A stretch of 64,000 nucleotides of DNA from Auanema rhodensis (Eukaryota > Nematoda > Chromadorea > Rhabditida > Rhabditidae). Both the position numbers and the translations under genes were made by a program. Shown here in pieces: positions 12,101-26,570 of this stretch. Position 1 is the stretch's first letter. The number at the start of each line of letters is the position of its first letter. A model generated the notes under the pieces. The model searched no databases, was not told the DNA's origin, and worked only from the letters and a program-made list of their open reading frames with translations. The DNA is taken from NCBI GenBank assembly GCA_964057225.1, contig OZ059898.1:20313267-20377266 (forward strand), read 5' to 3'.

Positions 12101-14259
12101 AAATTTGTTTTTAGACTAATATGGACATGGGGAATCTAATTTTGAAAACCGCATCTCTTTATCTTTCACGTGAAGCGAGTTACATACCAAGTGCACATCA
12201 CGTGTACATTTAATTAGCATAAATTAAAGTTCACGTAAATTTCAAACTCATGGTTACCATGCACCAATATCAATAAAAATTTGTTTTTAGACTAATATGG
12301 ACATGGAGAATCTAATTTTAAAAACCGCATCTCTTTATCTTTCACGTGAAGCGAGTTACATACCAAGTGCACATCACGTGTACATTTAATTAGCATAAAT
12401 TAAAGTTCACGTAAATTTCAAAGTCATGGTTACCATGCACCAATATCAATAAAATTTTGTTTTTAGACTAATATGGACATGGGGAATCTAATTTTGAAAA
12501 CCCCATCTCTTTATCTTTCACGTGAAGCGAGTTACATACCAAGTGCACATCACGTGTACATTTAATTAGCATAAATTAAAGTTCACGTAAATTTCAAACT
12601 CATGGTTACCATGCACCAATATCAATAAAAATTTGTTTTTAGACTAATATGGACATGGAGAATCTAATTTTGAAAACCGCATCTCTTTATCTTTCACGTG
12701 AAGCGAGTTACATACCAAGTGCACATCACGTGTACATTTAATTAGCATAAATTAAAGTTCACGTAAATTTCAAACTCATGGTTACCATGCACCAATATCA
12801 ATAAAAATTTGTTTTTAGACTAATATGGACATGGAGAATCCATTTTTAAAAACCGCATCTCTTATCTTCCACGTGAAGCGAGTTACATACCAAGTGCACA
12901 TCACGTGTACATTTAATTAGCATAAATTAAAGTTCACGTAATTTTTAAAGTCATGGTTACCATGAACCAATATCAATGAATATTTGTTTTTAGACTAATA
13001 TGGACATGGGGAATCTAATTTTGAAAACCGCATCTATTTATCTTTCACGCGAAGCGAGTTACATACCAAGTGCACATCACGTGTACATTTAATTAGCATA
13101 AAGTAAAGTTCACGTAAATTTCAAACTCATGGTTACCATGCACCAATATCAATAAAAATTTGTTTTTAGACTAATATGGACATGGGGAATCTAATTTTGA
13201 AAAACGCATCTCTTTATCTTTCAAGTGAAGCGAGTTACATACCAAGTGCACATCACGTGTACATTTAATTAGCATAAATTAAAGTTCACGTAAATTTCAA
13301 AGTCATGGTTACCATGCACCAATATCAATAAAATTTTGTTTTTAGACTAATATGGTCATGGGGAATCTAATTTTGAAAACCGCATCTCTTTATCTTTCAC
13401 GTGAAGCGAGTTACATACCAAGTGCACATCACGTGTACATTTAATTAGCATAAATTAAAGTTCACGTAAATTTCAAACTCATGGTTACCATGCACCAATA
13501 TCAATAAAAATTTGTTTTTAGACTAATATGGACATGGAGAATCCATTTTTAAAAACCGCATCTCTTTATCTTCCACGTGAAGCGAGTTACATACCAAGTG
13601 CACATCACGTGTACATTTAATTAGCATAAATTAAAGTTCACGTAAATTTCAAACTCATGGTTACCATGCACCAATATCAATAAAAATTTGTTTTCAAACT
13701 AATATGGACATGGGGATTCTAATTTTGAAAACCGCATCTCTTTATCTTTCACGTGAAGCGAGTTACATACCAAGTGCACATCACGTGTACATTTAATTAG
13801 CATAAATTAAAGTTCACGTAAAATTCAAAGTCATGGTTACCATGCACCAATATCAATAAAATTTTGTTTTTAGACTAATATGGACATGGGGAATCTAATT
13901 TTGAAAACCGCATCTTTTTATCTTTCACGTGAAGCGAGTTACATACCAAGTGCACATCACGTGTACATTTAATTAGCATAAATTAAAGTTCACGTAAATT
14001 TCAAAGTCATGGTTACCATGCACCAATATCAATAAAATTTTGTTTTTAGACTAATATGGACATGGGGAATCTAATTTTGAAAACCGCATCTCTTTATCTT
14101 TCACGTGAAGCGAGTTACATACCAAGTGCACATCACGTGTACATTTAATTAGCATAAATTAAAGTTCACGTAAATTTCAAACTCATGGTTACCATGCACC
14201 AATATCAATAAAAATTTGTTTTTAGACTAATATGGACATGGAGAATCTAATTTTAAAAA
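8455..14259. repeat. Tandem duplication, period 2,990 bp (17 monomers)
   Basis: Copy 1 is 8,455-11,444 and copy 2 starts at 11,445. Markers spaced 2,990 bp apart are AGATC (8,677/11,667), CAAACC (8,837/11,827), the 175-bp monomer GTAATTTT site (9,951/12,941) and TATGGTCAT (10,366/13,356). Copy 2 lacks one monomer after about 13,550. The copy 1 monomer at 10,566 (GAGTCAC) looks like the extra one. A 1-bp deletion sits at about 11,405 at the end of copy 1. Confidence 0.75.
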
Positions 14260-17200
14260 CCGCATCTCTTTATCTTTCACGTGAAGCGAGTTACATACCA
14301 AGTGCACATCACGTGTACATTTAATTAGCATAAATTAAAGTTCACGTAAATTTCAAACTCATGGTTACCATGCACCAATATCAATAAAAATTTGTTTTTA
14401 GACTAATATGGACATGGAGAATCTATTTTTAAAAACCGCATCTCTTTATCTTTCACGTGAAGCGAGTTACATACCAAGTGCACATCACGTGTACATTTAA
14501 TTAGCATAAATTAAAGTTCACGTAAATTTCAAACTCATGGTTACCATGCACCAATATCAATAAAAATTTGTTTTTAGACTAATATGGACATGGGGAATCT
14601 AATTTTGAAAACCGCATCTCTTATCTTCCACGTGAAGCGAGTTACATACCAAGTGCACATCACGTGTACATTTAATTAGCATAAATTAAAGTTCACGTAA
14701 TTTTCAAAGTCATGGTTACCATGAACCAATATCAATGAATATTTGTTTTTAGACTAATATGGACATGGGGAATCTAATTTTGAAAACCGCATCTCTTTAT
14801 TTTTCACGTGAAGCGAGTTACATACCAAGTGCACATCACGTGTACATTTAATTAGCATAAATTAAAGTTCACGTAAATTTCAAACTCATGGTTACCATGC
14901 ACCAATATCAATAAAAATTTGTTTTTAGACTAATATGGACATGGAGAATCCATTTTTAAAAACCGCATCTCTTTATCTTCCACGTGAAGCGAGTTACATA
15001 CCAAGTGCACATCACGTGTACATTTAATTAGCATAAATTAAAGTTCACGTAAATTTCAAACTCATGGTTACCATGCACCAATATCAATAAAAATTTGTTT
15101 TCAAACTAATATGGACATGGGGATTCTAATTTTGAAAACCGCATCTCTTTATCTTTCACGTGAAGCGAGTTACATACCAAGTGCACATCACGTGTACATT
15201 TAATTAGCATAAATTAATGTTCACGTAAATTTCAAAGTCATGGTTACCATGCACCAATATCAATAAAATTTTGTTTTTAGACTAATATGGACATGGGGAA
15301 TCTAATTTTGAAAACTGCATCTCTTTATCTTTCACGTGAAGCGAGTTACATACCAAGTGCAGATCACCTGTACATTTAATTAGCATAAATTAAAGTTCAC
15401 GTAAATTTGAAACTCATGGTTACCATGCACCAATATCAATAAAAATTTGTTTTTAGACTAATATGGACATGGAGAATCTAATTTTGAAAACCGCATCTCT
15501 TTATCTTTCACGTGAAGCGAGTTACAAACCAAGTGCACATCACGTGTACATTTAATTAGCATAAATTAAAGTTCACGTAAATTTCAAACTCATGGTTACC
15601 ATGCACCAATATCAATAAAAATTTGTTTTTAGACTAATATGGACATGGAGAATCTAATTTTGAAAACCGCATCTCTTTATCTTTCACGTGAAGCGAGTTA
15701 CATACCAAGTGCACATCACGTGTACATTTAATTAGCATAAATTAAAGTTCACGTAAATTTCAAACTCATGGTTACCATGCACCAATATCAATAAAAATTT
15801 GTTTTTAGACTAATATGGACATGGGGAATCTAATTTTGAAAACCGCATCTCTTTATCTTTCACGTGAAGCGAGTTACATACCAAGTGCACATCACGTGTA
15901 CATTTAATTAGCATAAATTAAAGTTCACGTAAATTTCAAACTCATGGTTACCATGCACCAATATCAATAAAAATTTGTTTTTAGACTAATATGGACATGG
16001 AGAATCTAATTTTAAAAACCGCATCTCTTTATCTTTCACGTGAAGCGAGTTACATACCAAGTGCACATCACGTGTACATTTAATTAGCATAAATTAAAGT
16101 TCACGTAAATTTCAAAGTCATGGTTACCATGCACCAATATCAATAAAATTTTGTTTTTAGACTAATATGGACATGGGGAATCTAATTTTGAAAACCGCAT
16201 CTCTTTATCTTTCACGTGAAGCGAGTTACATACCAAGTGCACATCACGTGTACATTTAATTAGCATAAATTAAAGTTCACGTAAATTTCAAACTCATGGT
16301 TACCATGCACCAATATCAATAAAAATTTGTTTTTAGACTAATATGGACATGGAGAATCTAATTTTGAAAACCGCATCTCTTTATCTTTCACGTGAAGCGA
16401 GTTACATACCAAGTGCACATCACGTGTACATTTAATTAGCATAAATTAAAGTTCACGTAAATTTCAAACTCATGGTTACCATGCACCAATATCAATAAAA
16501 ATTTGTTTTTAGACTAATATGGACATGGAGAATCCATTTTTAAAAACCGCATCTCTTATCTTCCACGTGAAGCGAGTTACATACCAAGTGCACATCACGT
16601 GTACATTTAATTAGCATAAATTAAAGTTCACGTAATTTTTAAAGTCATGGTTACCATGAACCAATATCAATGAATATTTGTTTTTAGACTAATATGGACA
16701 TGGGGAATCTAATTTTGAAAACCGCATCTATTTATCTTTCACGCGAAGCGAGTTACATACCAAGTGCACATCACGTGTACATTTAATTAGCATAAAGTAA
16801 AGTTCACGTAAATTTCAAACTCATGGTTACCATGCACCAATATCAATAAAAATTTGTTTTTAGACTAATATGGACATGGGGAATCTAATTTTGAAAAACG
16901 CATCTCTTTATCTTTCAAGTGAAGCGAGTTACATACCAAGTGCACATCACGTGTACATTTAATTAGCATAAATTAAAGTTCACGTAAATTTCAAAGTCAT
17001 GGTTACCATGCACCAATATCAATAAAATTTTGTTTTTAGACTAATATGGTCATGGGGAATCTAATTTTGAAAACCGCATCTCTTTATCTTTCACGTGAAG
17101 CGAGTTACATACCAAGTGCACATCACGTGTACATTTAATTAGCATAAATTAAAGTTCACGTAAATTTCAAACTCATGGTTACCATGCACCAATATCAATA

Positions 17201-18832
17201 AAAATTTGTTTTTAGACTAATATGGACATGGAGAATCCATTTTTAAAAACCGCATCTCTTTATCTTCCACGTGAAGCGAGTTACATACCAAGTGCACATC
17301 ACGTGTACATTTAATTAGCATAAATTAAAGTTCACGTAAATTTCAAACTCATGGTTACCATGCACCAATATCAATAAAAATTTGTTTTCAAACTAATATG
17401 GACATGGGGATTCTAATTTTGAAAACCGCATCTCTTTATCTTTCACGTGAAGCGAGTTACATACCAAGTGCACATCACGTGTACATTTAATTAGCATAAA
17501 TTAAAGTTCACGTAAAATTCAAAGTCATGGTTACCATGCACCAATATCAATAAAATTTTGTTTTTAGACTAATATGGACATGGGGAATCTAATTTTGAAA
17601 ACCGCATCTTTTTATCTTTCACGTGAAGCGAGTTACATACCAAGTGCACATCACGTGTACATTTAATTAGCATAAATTAAAGTTCACGTAAATTTCAAAG
17701 TCATGGTTACCATGCACCAATATCAATAAAATTTTGTTTTTAGACTAATATGGACATGGGGAATCTAATTTTGAAAACCGCATCTCTTTATCTTTCACGT
17801 GAAGCGAGTTACATACCAAGTGCACATCACGTGTACATTTAATTAGCATAAATTAAAGTTCACGTAAATTTCAAACTCATGGTTACCATGCACCAATATC
17901 AATAAAAATTTGTTTTTAGACTAATATGGACATGGAGAATCTAATTTTAAAAACCGCATCTCTTTATCTTTCACGTGAAGCGAGTTACATACCAAGTGCA
18001 CATCACGTGTACATTTAATTAGCATAAATTAAAGTTCACGTAAATTTCAAACTCATGGTTACCATGCACCAATATCAATAAAAATTTGTTTTTAGACTAA
18101 TATGGACATGGAGAATCTATTTTTAAAAACCGCATCTCTTTATCTTTCACGTGAAGCGAGTTACATACCAAGTGCACATCACGTGTACATTTAATTAGCA
18201 TAAATTAAAGTTCACGTAAATTTCAAACTCATGGTTACCATGCACCAATATCAATAAAAATTTGTTTTTAGACTAATATGGACATGGGGAATCTAATTTT
18301 GAAAACCGCATCTCTTATCTTCCACGTGAAGCGAGTTACATACCAAGTGCACATCACGTGTACATTTAATTAGCATAAATTAAAGTTCACGTAATTTTCA
18401 AAGTCATGGTTACCATGAACCAATATCAATGAATATTTGTTTTTAGACTAATATGGACATGGGGAATCTAATTTTGAAAACCGCATCTCTTTATTTTTCA
18501 CGTGAAGCGAGTTACATACCAAGTGCACATCACGTGTACATTTAATTAGCATAAATTAAAGTTCACGTAAATTTCAAAGTCATGGTTACCATGCACCAAT
18601 ATCAATAAAAATTTGTTTTTAGACTAATATGGACATGGAGAATCCATTTTTAAAAACCGCATCTCTTTATCTTCCACGTGAAGCGAGTTACATACCAAGT
18701 GCACATCACGTGTACATTTAATTAGCATAAATTAAAGTTCACGTAAATTTCAAACTCATGGTTACCATGCACCAATATCAATAAAAATTTGTTTTCAAAC
18801 TAATATGGACATGGGGATTCTAATTTTGCAAA
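11445..18832. repeat. Two adjacent 3,694-bp super-repeats (21 monomers each)
   Basis: Copies are 11,445-15,138 and 15,139-18,832. They share markers at 3,694-bp spacing: AGATC (11,667/15,361), GTAATTTTTAAAG (12,941/16,635) and TATGGTCAT (13,356/17,050), and they start with the same AATTAATG monomer. The period is 21 x 176 minus 2. The second copy differs by a few substitutions, including G for C at position 109 in the monomer at 18,481 and TTTTGCAAACC at its end (18,828). Confidence 0.8.
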
Positions 18833-21800
18833 CCGCATCTCTTTATCTTTCACGTGAAGCGAGTTACATACCAAGTGCACATCACGTGTACATTTAATTA
18901 GCATAAATTAAAGTTCACGTAAATTTCAAACTCATGGTTACCATGCACCAATATCAATAAAAATTTGTTTTTAGACTAATATGGACATGGGGAATCTAAT
19001 TTTGAAAACCGCATCTCTTTATCTTTCACGTGAAGCGAGTTACATACCAAGTGCACATCACGTGTACATTTAATTAGCATAAATTAAAGTTCACGTAAAT
19101 TTCAAACTCATGGTTACCATGCACCAATATCAATAAAAATTTGTTTTTAGACTAATATGGACATGGAGAATCTAATTTTAAAAACCGCATCTCTTTATCT
19201 TTCACGTGAAGCGAGTTACATACCAAGTGCACATCACGTGTACATTTAATTAGCATAAATTAAAGTTCACGTAAATTTCAAACTCATGGTTACCATGCAC
19301 CAATATCAATAAAAATTTGTTTTTAGACTAATATGGACATGGAGAATCTATTTTTAAAAACCGCATCTCTTTATCTTTCACGTGAAGCGAGTTACATACC
19401 AAGTGCACATCACGTGTACATTTAATTAGCATAAATTAAAGTTCACGTAAATTTCAAACTCATGGTTACCATGCACCAATATCAATAAAAATTTGTTTTT
19501 AGACTAATATGGACATGGGGAATCTAATTTTGAAAACCGCATCTCTTATCTTCCACGTGAAGCGAGTTACATACCAAGTGCACATCACGTGTACATTTAA
19601 TTAGCATAAATTAAAGTTCACGTAATTTTCAAAGTCATGGTTACCATGAACCAATATCAATGAATATTTGTTTTTAGACTAATATGGACATGGGGAATCT
19701 AATTTTGAAAACCGCATCTCTTTATTTTTCACGTGAAGCGAGTTACATACCAAGTGGACATCACGTGTACATTTAATTAGCATAAATTAAAGTTCACGTA
19801 AATTTCAAAGTCATGGTTACCATGCACCAATATCAATAAAAATTTGTTTTTAGACTAATATGGACATGGAGAATCTAATTTTGAAAACCGCATCTCTTTA
19901 TCTTTCACGTGAAGCGAGTTACATACCAAGTGCACATCACGTGTACATTTAATTAGCATAAATTAAAGTTCACGTAAATTTCAAACTCATGGTTACCATG
20001 CACCAATATCAATAAAAATTTGTTTTTAGACTAATATGGACATGGAGAATCCATTTTTAAAAACCGCATCTCTTATCTTCCACGTGAAGCGAGTTACATA
20101 CCAAGTGCACATCACGTGTACATTTAATTAGCATAAATTAAAGTTCACGTAATTTTTAAAGTCATGGTTACCATGAACCAATATCAATGAATATTTGTTT
20201 TTAGACTAATATGGACATGGGGAATCTAATTTTGAAAACCGCATCTATTTATCTTTCACGCGAAGCGAGTTACATACCAAGTGCACATCACGTGTACATT
20301 TAATTAGCATAAAGTAAAGTTCACGTAAATTTCAAACTCATGGTTACCATGCACCAATATCAATAAAAATTTGTTTTTAGACTAATATGGACATGGGGAA
20401 TCTAATTTTGAAAAACGCATCTCTTTATCTTTCAAGTGAAGCGAGTTACATACCAAGTGCACATCACGTGTACATTTAATTAGCATAAATTAAAGTTCAC
20501 GTAAATTTCAAAGTCATGGTTACCATGCACCAATATCAATAAAATTTTGTTTTTAGACTAATATGGTCATGGGGAATCTAATTTTGAAAACCGCATCTCT
20601 TTATCTTTCACGTGAAGCGAGTTACATACCAAGTGCACATCACGTGTACATTTAATTAGCATAAATTAAAGTTCACGTAAATTTCAAACTCATGGTTACC
20701 ATGCACCAATATCAATAAAAATTTGTTTTTAGACTAATATGGACATGGAGAATCCATTTTTAAAAACCGCATCTCTTTATCTTCCACGTGAAGCGAGTTA
20801 CATACCAAGTGCACATCACGTGTACATTTAATTAGCATAAATTAAAGTTCACGTAAATTTCAAACTCATGGTTACCATGCACCAATATCAATAAAAATTT
20901 GTTTTCAAACTAATATGGACATGGGGATTCTAATTTTGAAAACCGCATCTCTTTATCTTTCACGTGAAGCGAGTTACATACCAAGTGCACATCACGTGTA
21001 CATTTAATTAGCATAAATTAAAGTTCACGTAAAATTCAAAGTCATGGTTACCATGCACCAATATCAATAAAATTTTGTTTTTAGACTAATATGGACATGG
21101 GGAATCTAATTTTGAAAACCGCATCTTTTTATCTTTCACGTGAAGCGAGTTACATACCAAGTGCACATCACGTGTACATTTAATTAGCATAAATTAAAGT
21201 TCACGTAAATTTCAAAGTCATGGTTACCATGCACCAATATCAATAAAATTTTGTTTTTAGACTAATATGGACATGGGGAATCTAATTTTGAAAACCGCAT
21301 CTCTTTATCTTTCACGTGAAGCGAGTTACATACCAAGTGCACATCACGTGTACATTTAATTAGCATAAATTAAAGTTCACGTAAATTTCAAACTCATGGT
21401 TACCATGCACCAATATCAATAAAAATTTGTTTTTAGACTAATATGGACATGGAGAATCTAATTTTAAAAACCGCATCTCTTTATCTTTCACGTGAAGCGA
21501 GTTACATACCAAGTGCACATCACGTGTACATTTAATTAGCATAAATTAAAGTTCACGTAAATTTCAAACTCATGGTTACCATGCACCAATATCAATAAAA
21601 ATTTGTTTTTAGACTAATATGGACATGGAGAATCTATTTTTAAAAACCGCATCTCTTTATCTTTCACGTGAAGCGAGTTACATACCAAGTGCACATCACG
21701 TGTACATTTAATTAGCATAAATTAAAGTTCACGTAAATTTCAAACTCATGGTTACCATGCACCAATATCAATAAAAATTTGTTTTTAGACTAATATGGAC

Positions 21801-23228
21801 ATGGGGAATCTAATTTTGAAAACCGCATCTCTTATCTTCCACGTGAAGCGAGTTACATACCAAGTGCACATCACGTGTACATTTAATTAGCATAAATTAA
21901 AGTTCACGTAATTTTCAAAGTCATGGTTACCATGAACCAATATCAATGAATATTTGTTTTTAGACTAATATGGACATGGGGAATCTAATTTTGAAAACCG
22001 CATCTCTTTATTTTTCACGTGAAGCGAGTTACATACCAAGTGCACATCACGTGTACATTTAATTAGCATAAATTAAAGTTCACGTAAATTTCAAAGTCAT
22101 GGTTACCATGCACCAATATCAATAAAAATTTGTTTTTAGACTAATATGGACATGGAGAATCCATTTTTAAAAACCGCATCTCTTTATCTTCCACGTGAAG
22201 CGAGTTACATACCAAGTGCACATCACGTGTACATTTAATTAGCATAAATTAAAGTTCACGTAAATTTCAAACTCATGGTTACCATGCACCAATATCAATA
22301 AAAATTTGTTTTCAAACTAATATGGACATGGGGATTCTAATTTTGCAAACCGCATCTCTTTATCTTTCACGTGAAGCGAGTTACATACCAAGTGCACATC
22401 ACGTGTACATTTAATTAGCATAAATTAAAGTTCACGTAAATTTCAAACTCATGGTTACCATGCACCAATATCAATAAAAATTTGTTTTTAGACTAATATG
22501 GACATGGGGAATCTAATTTTGAAAACCGCATCTCTTTATCTTTCACGTGAAGCGAGTTACATACCAAGTGCACATCACGTGTACATTTAATTAGCATAAA
22601 TTAAAGTTCACGTAAATTTCAAACTCATGGTTACCATGCACCAATATCAATAAAAATTTGTTTTTAGACTAATATGGACATGGAGAATCTAATTTTAAAA
22701 ACCGCATCTCTTTATCTTTCACGTGAAGCGAGTTACATACCAAGTGCACATCACGTGTACATTTAATTAGCATAAATTAAAGTTCACGTAAATTTCAAAC
22801 TCATGGTTACCATGCACCAATATCAATAAAAATTGGTTTTTGGACTAATATGGACATGGAGAATCTATTTTTAAAAACCGCATCTCTTTATCTTTCACGT
22901 GAAGCGAGTTACATACCAAGTGCACATCACGTGTACATTTAATTAGCATAAATTAAAGTTCACGTAAATTTCAAACTCATGGTTACCATGCACCAATATC
23001 AATAAAAATTTGTTTTTAGACTAATATGGACATGGGGAATCTAATTTTGAAAACCGCATCTCTTATCTTCCACGTGAAGCGAGTTACATACCAAGTGCAC
23101 ATCACGTGTACATTTAATTAGCATAAATTAAAGTTCACGTAATTTTCAAAGTCATGGTTACCATGAACCAATATCAATGAATATTTGTTTTTAGACTAAT
23201 ATGGACATGGGGAATCTAATTTTGAAAA
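16371..23228. repeat. Two adjacent super-repeats, period 3,517 bp (20 monomers)
   Basis: Copies are 16,371-19,887 and 19,888-23,228, the second cut short. Markers at 3,517-bp spacing are GTAATTTTTAAAG (16,635/20,152), TATGGTCAT (17,050/20,567) and TTTTGCAAACC (18,828/22,345). The first copy overlaps the right part of the preceding 3,694-bp repeat, so the two periods come from different, staggered exchange events. Confidence 0.8.
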
Positions 23229-23404
23229 ACGCATCTCTTTATCTTTCAAGTGAAGCGAGTTACATACCAAGTGCACATCACGTGTACATTTAATTAGCAT
23301 AAATTAAAGTTCACGTAATTTTCAAAGTCATGGTTACCATGAACCAATATCAATAAAAATTTGTTTTTAGACTAATATGGACATGGGGAATCTAATTTTG
23401 AAAA
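23229..23404. repeat. Chimeric monomer 1
   Basis: The left part has the AAAAACGCATC and TTTCAAGTG alleles of one marker subtype. The middle has GTAATTTTCAAAG and GAACCAAT of the 175-bp subtype, and the right part returns to AAAAATTTG. It sits where a super-repeat copy is truncated, and the same AAAAACGCATC/TTTCAAGTG head starts the next monomer (23,405). This is the junction expected of an unequal exchange. Confidence 0.65.
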
Positions 23405-26394
23405 ACGCATCTCTTTATCTTTCAAGTGAAGCGAGTTACATACCAAGTGCACATCACGTGTACATTTAATTAGCATAAATTAAAGTTCACGTAAATTTCA
23501 AAGTCATGGTTACCATGCACCAATATCAATAAAATTTTGTTTTTAGACTAATATGGTCATGGGGAATCTAATTTTGAAAACCGCATCTCTTTATCTTTCA
23601 CGTGAAGCGAGTTACATACCAAGTGCACATCACGTGTACATTTAATTAGCATAAATTAAAGTTCACGTAAATTTCAAACTCATGGTTACCATGCACCAAT
23701 ATCAATAAAAATTTGTTTTTAGACTAATATGGACATGGAGAATCCATTTTTAAAAACCGCATCTCTTTATCTTCCACGTGAAGCGAGTTACATACCAAGT
23801 GCACATCACGTGTACATTTAATTAGCATAAATTAAAGTTCACGTAAATTTCAAACTCATGGTTACCATGCACCAATATCAATAAAAATTTGTTTTCAAAC
23901 TAATATGGACATGGGGATTCTAATTTTGAAAACCGCATCTCTTTATCTTTCACGTGAAGCGAGTTACATACCAAGTGCACATCACGTGTACATTTAATTA
24001 GCATAAATTAAAGTTCACGTAAAATTCAAAGTCATGGTTACCATGCACCAATATCAATAAAATTTTGTTTTTAGACTAATATGGACATGGGGAATCTAAT
24101 TTTGAAAACCGCATCTCTTTATCTTTCACGTGAAGCGAGTTACATACCAAGTGCACATCACGTGTACATTTAATTAGCATAAATTAAAGTTCACGTAAAT
24201 TTCAAACTCATGGTTACCATGCACCAATATCAATAAAAATTTGTTTTTAGACTAATATGGACATGGAGAATCTAATTTTAAAAACCGCATCTCTTTATCT
24301 TTCACGTGAAGCGAGTTACATACCAAGTGCACATCACGTGTACATTTAATTAGCATAAATTAAAGTTCACGTAAATTTCAAACTCATGGTTACCATGCAC
24401 CAATATCAATAAAAATTTGTTTTTAGACTAATATGGACATGGAGAATCTATTTTTAAAAACCGCATCTCTTTATCTTTCACGTGAAGCGAGTTACATACC
24501 AAGTGCACATCACGTGTACATTTAATTAGCATAAATTAAAGTTCACGTAAATTTCAAACTCATGGTTACCATGCACCAATATCAATAAAAATTTGTTTTT
24601 AGACTAATATGGACATGGGGAATCTAATTTTGAAAACCGCATCTCTTATCTTCCACGTGAAGCGAGTTACATACCAAGTGCACATCACGTGTACATTTAA
24701 TTAGCATAAATTAAAGTTCACGTAATTTTCAAAGTCATGGTTACCATGAACCAATATCAATGAATATTTGTTTTTAGACTAATATGGACATGGGGAATCT
24801 AATTTTGAAAACCGCATCTCTTTATTTTTCACGTGAAGCGAGTTACATACCAAGTGCACATCACGTGTACATTTAATTAGCATAAATTAAAGTTCACGTA
24901 AATTTCAAAGTCATGGTTACCATGCACCAATATCAATAAAAATTTGTTTTTAGACTAATATGGACATGGAGAATCCATTTTTAAAAACCGCATCTCTTTA
25001 TCTTCCACGTGAAGCGAGTTACATACCAAGTGCACATCACGTGTACATTTAATTAGCATAAATTAAAGTTCACGTAAATTTCAAACTCATGGTTACCATG
25101 CACCAATATCAATAAAAATTTGTTTTCAAACTAATATGGACATGGGGATTCTAATTTTGCAAACCGCATCTCTTTATCTTTCACGTGAAGCGAGTTACAT
25201 ACCAAGTGCACATCACGTGTACATTTAATTAGCATAAATTAAAGTTCACGTAAATTTCAAACTCATGGTTACCATGCACCAATATCAATAAAAATTTGTT
25301 TTTAGACTAATATGGACATGGGGAATCTAATTTTGAAAACCGCATCTCTTTATCTTTCACGTGAAGCGAGTTACATACCAAGTGCACATCACGTGTACAT
25401 TTAATTAGCATAAATTAAAGTTCACGTAAATTTCAAACTCATGGTTACCATGCACCAATATCAATAAAAATTTGTTTTTAGACTAATATGGACATGGAGA
25501 ATCTAATTTTAAAAACCGCATCTCTTTATCTTTCACGTGAAGCGAGTTACATACCAAGTGCACATCACGTGTACATTTAATTAGCATAAATTAAAGTTCA
25601 CGTAAATTTCAAACTCATGGTTACCATGCACCAATATCAATAAAAATTGGTTTTTGGACTAATATGGACATGGAGAATCTATTTTTAAAAACCGCATCTC
25701 TTTATCTTTCACGTGAAGCGAGTTACATACCAAGTGCACATCACGTGTACATTTAATTAGCATAAATTAAAGTTCACGTAAATTTCAAACTCATGGTTAC
25801 CATGCACCAATATCAATAAAAATTTGTTTTTAGACTAATATGGACATGGGGAATCTAATTTTGAAAACCGCATCTCTTATCTTCCACGTGAAGCGAGTTA
25901 CATACCAAGTGCACATCACGTGTACATTTAATTAGCATAAATTAAAGTTCACGTAATTTTCAAAGTCATGGTTACCATGAACCAATATCAATGAATATTT
26001 GTTTTTAGACTAATATGGACATGGGGAATCTAATTTTGAAAACCGCATCTCTTTATTTTTCACGTGAAGCGAGTTACATACCAAGTGGACATCACGTGTA
26101 CATTTAATTAGCATAAATTAAAGTTCACGTAAATTTCAAAGTCATGGTTACCATGCACCAATATCAATAAAAATTTGTTTTTAGACTAATATGGACATGG
26201 GGAATCTAATTTTGAAAACCGCATCTCTTTATCTTTCACGTGAAGCGAGTTACATACCAAGTGCACATCACGTGTACATTTAATTAGCATAAATTAAAGT
26301 TCACGTAAATTTCAAACTCATGGTTACCATGCACCAATATCAATAAAAATTTGTTTTTAGACTAATATGGACATGGAGAATCTAATTTTAAAAA

Positions 26395-26570
26395 CCGCAT
26401 CTCTTTATCTTTCACGTGAAGCGAGTTACATACCAAGTGCACATCACGTGTACATTTAATTAGCATAAATTAAAGTTCACGTAATTTTCAAAGTCATGGT
26501 TACCATGAACCAATATCAATGAATATTTGTTTTTAGACTAATATGGACATGGGGAATCTAATTTTGAAAA
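26395..26570. repeat. Chimeric monomer 2
   Basis: The left half has the undeleted CTCTTTATCTTTCACG, while the right half has GTAATTTTC, GAACCAAT and AATGAATATTTG, which elsewhere in this domain nearly always accompany a nearby 1-bp deletion. The crossover point lies between about 26,415 and 26,484. Confidence 0.6.
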
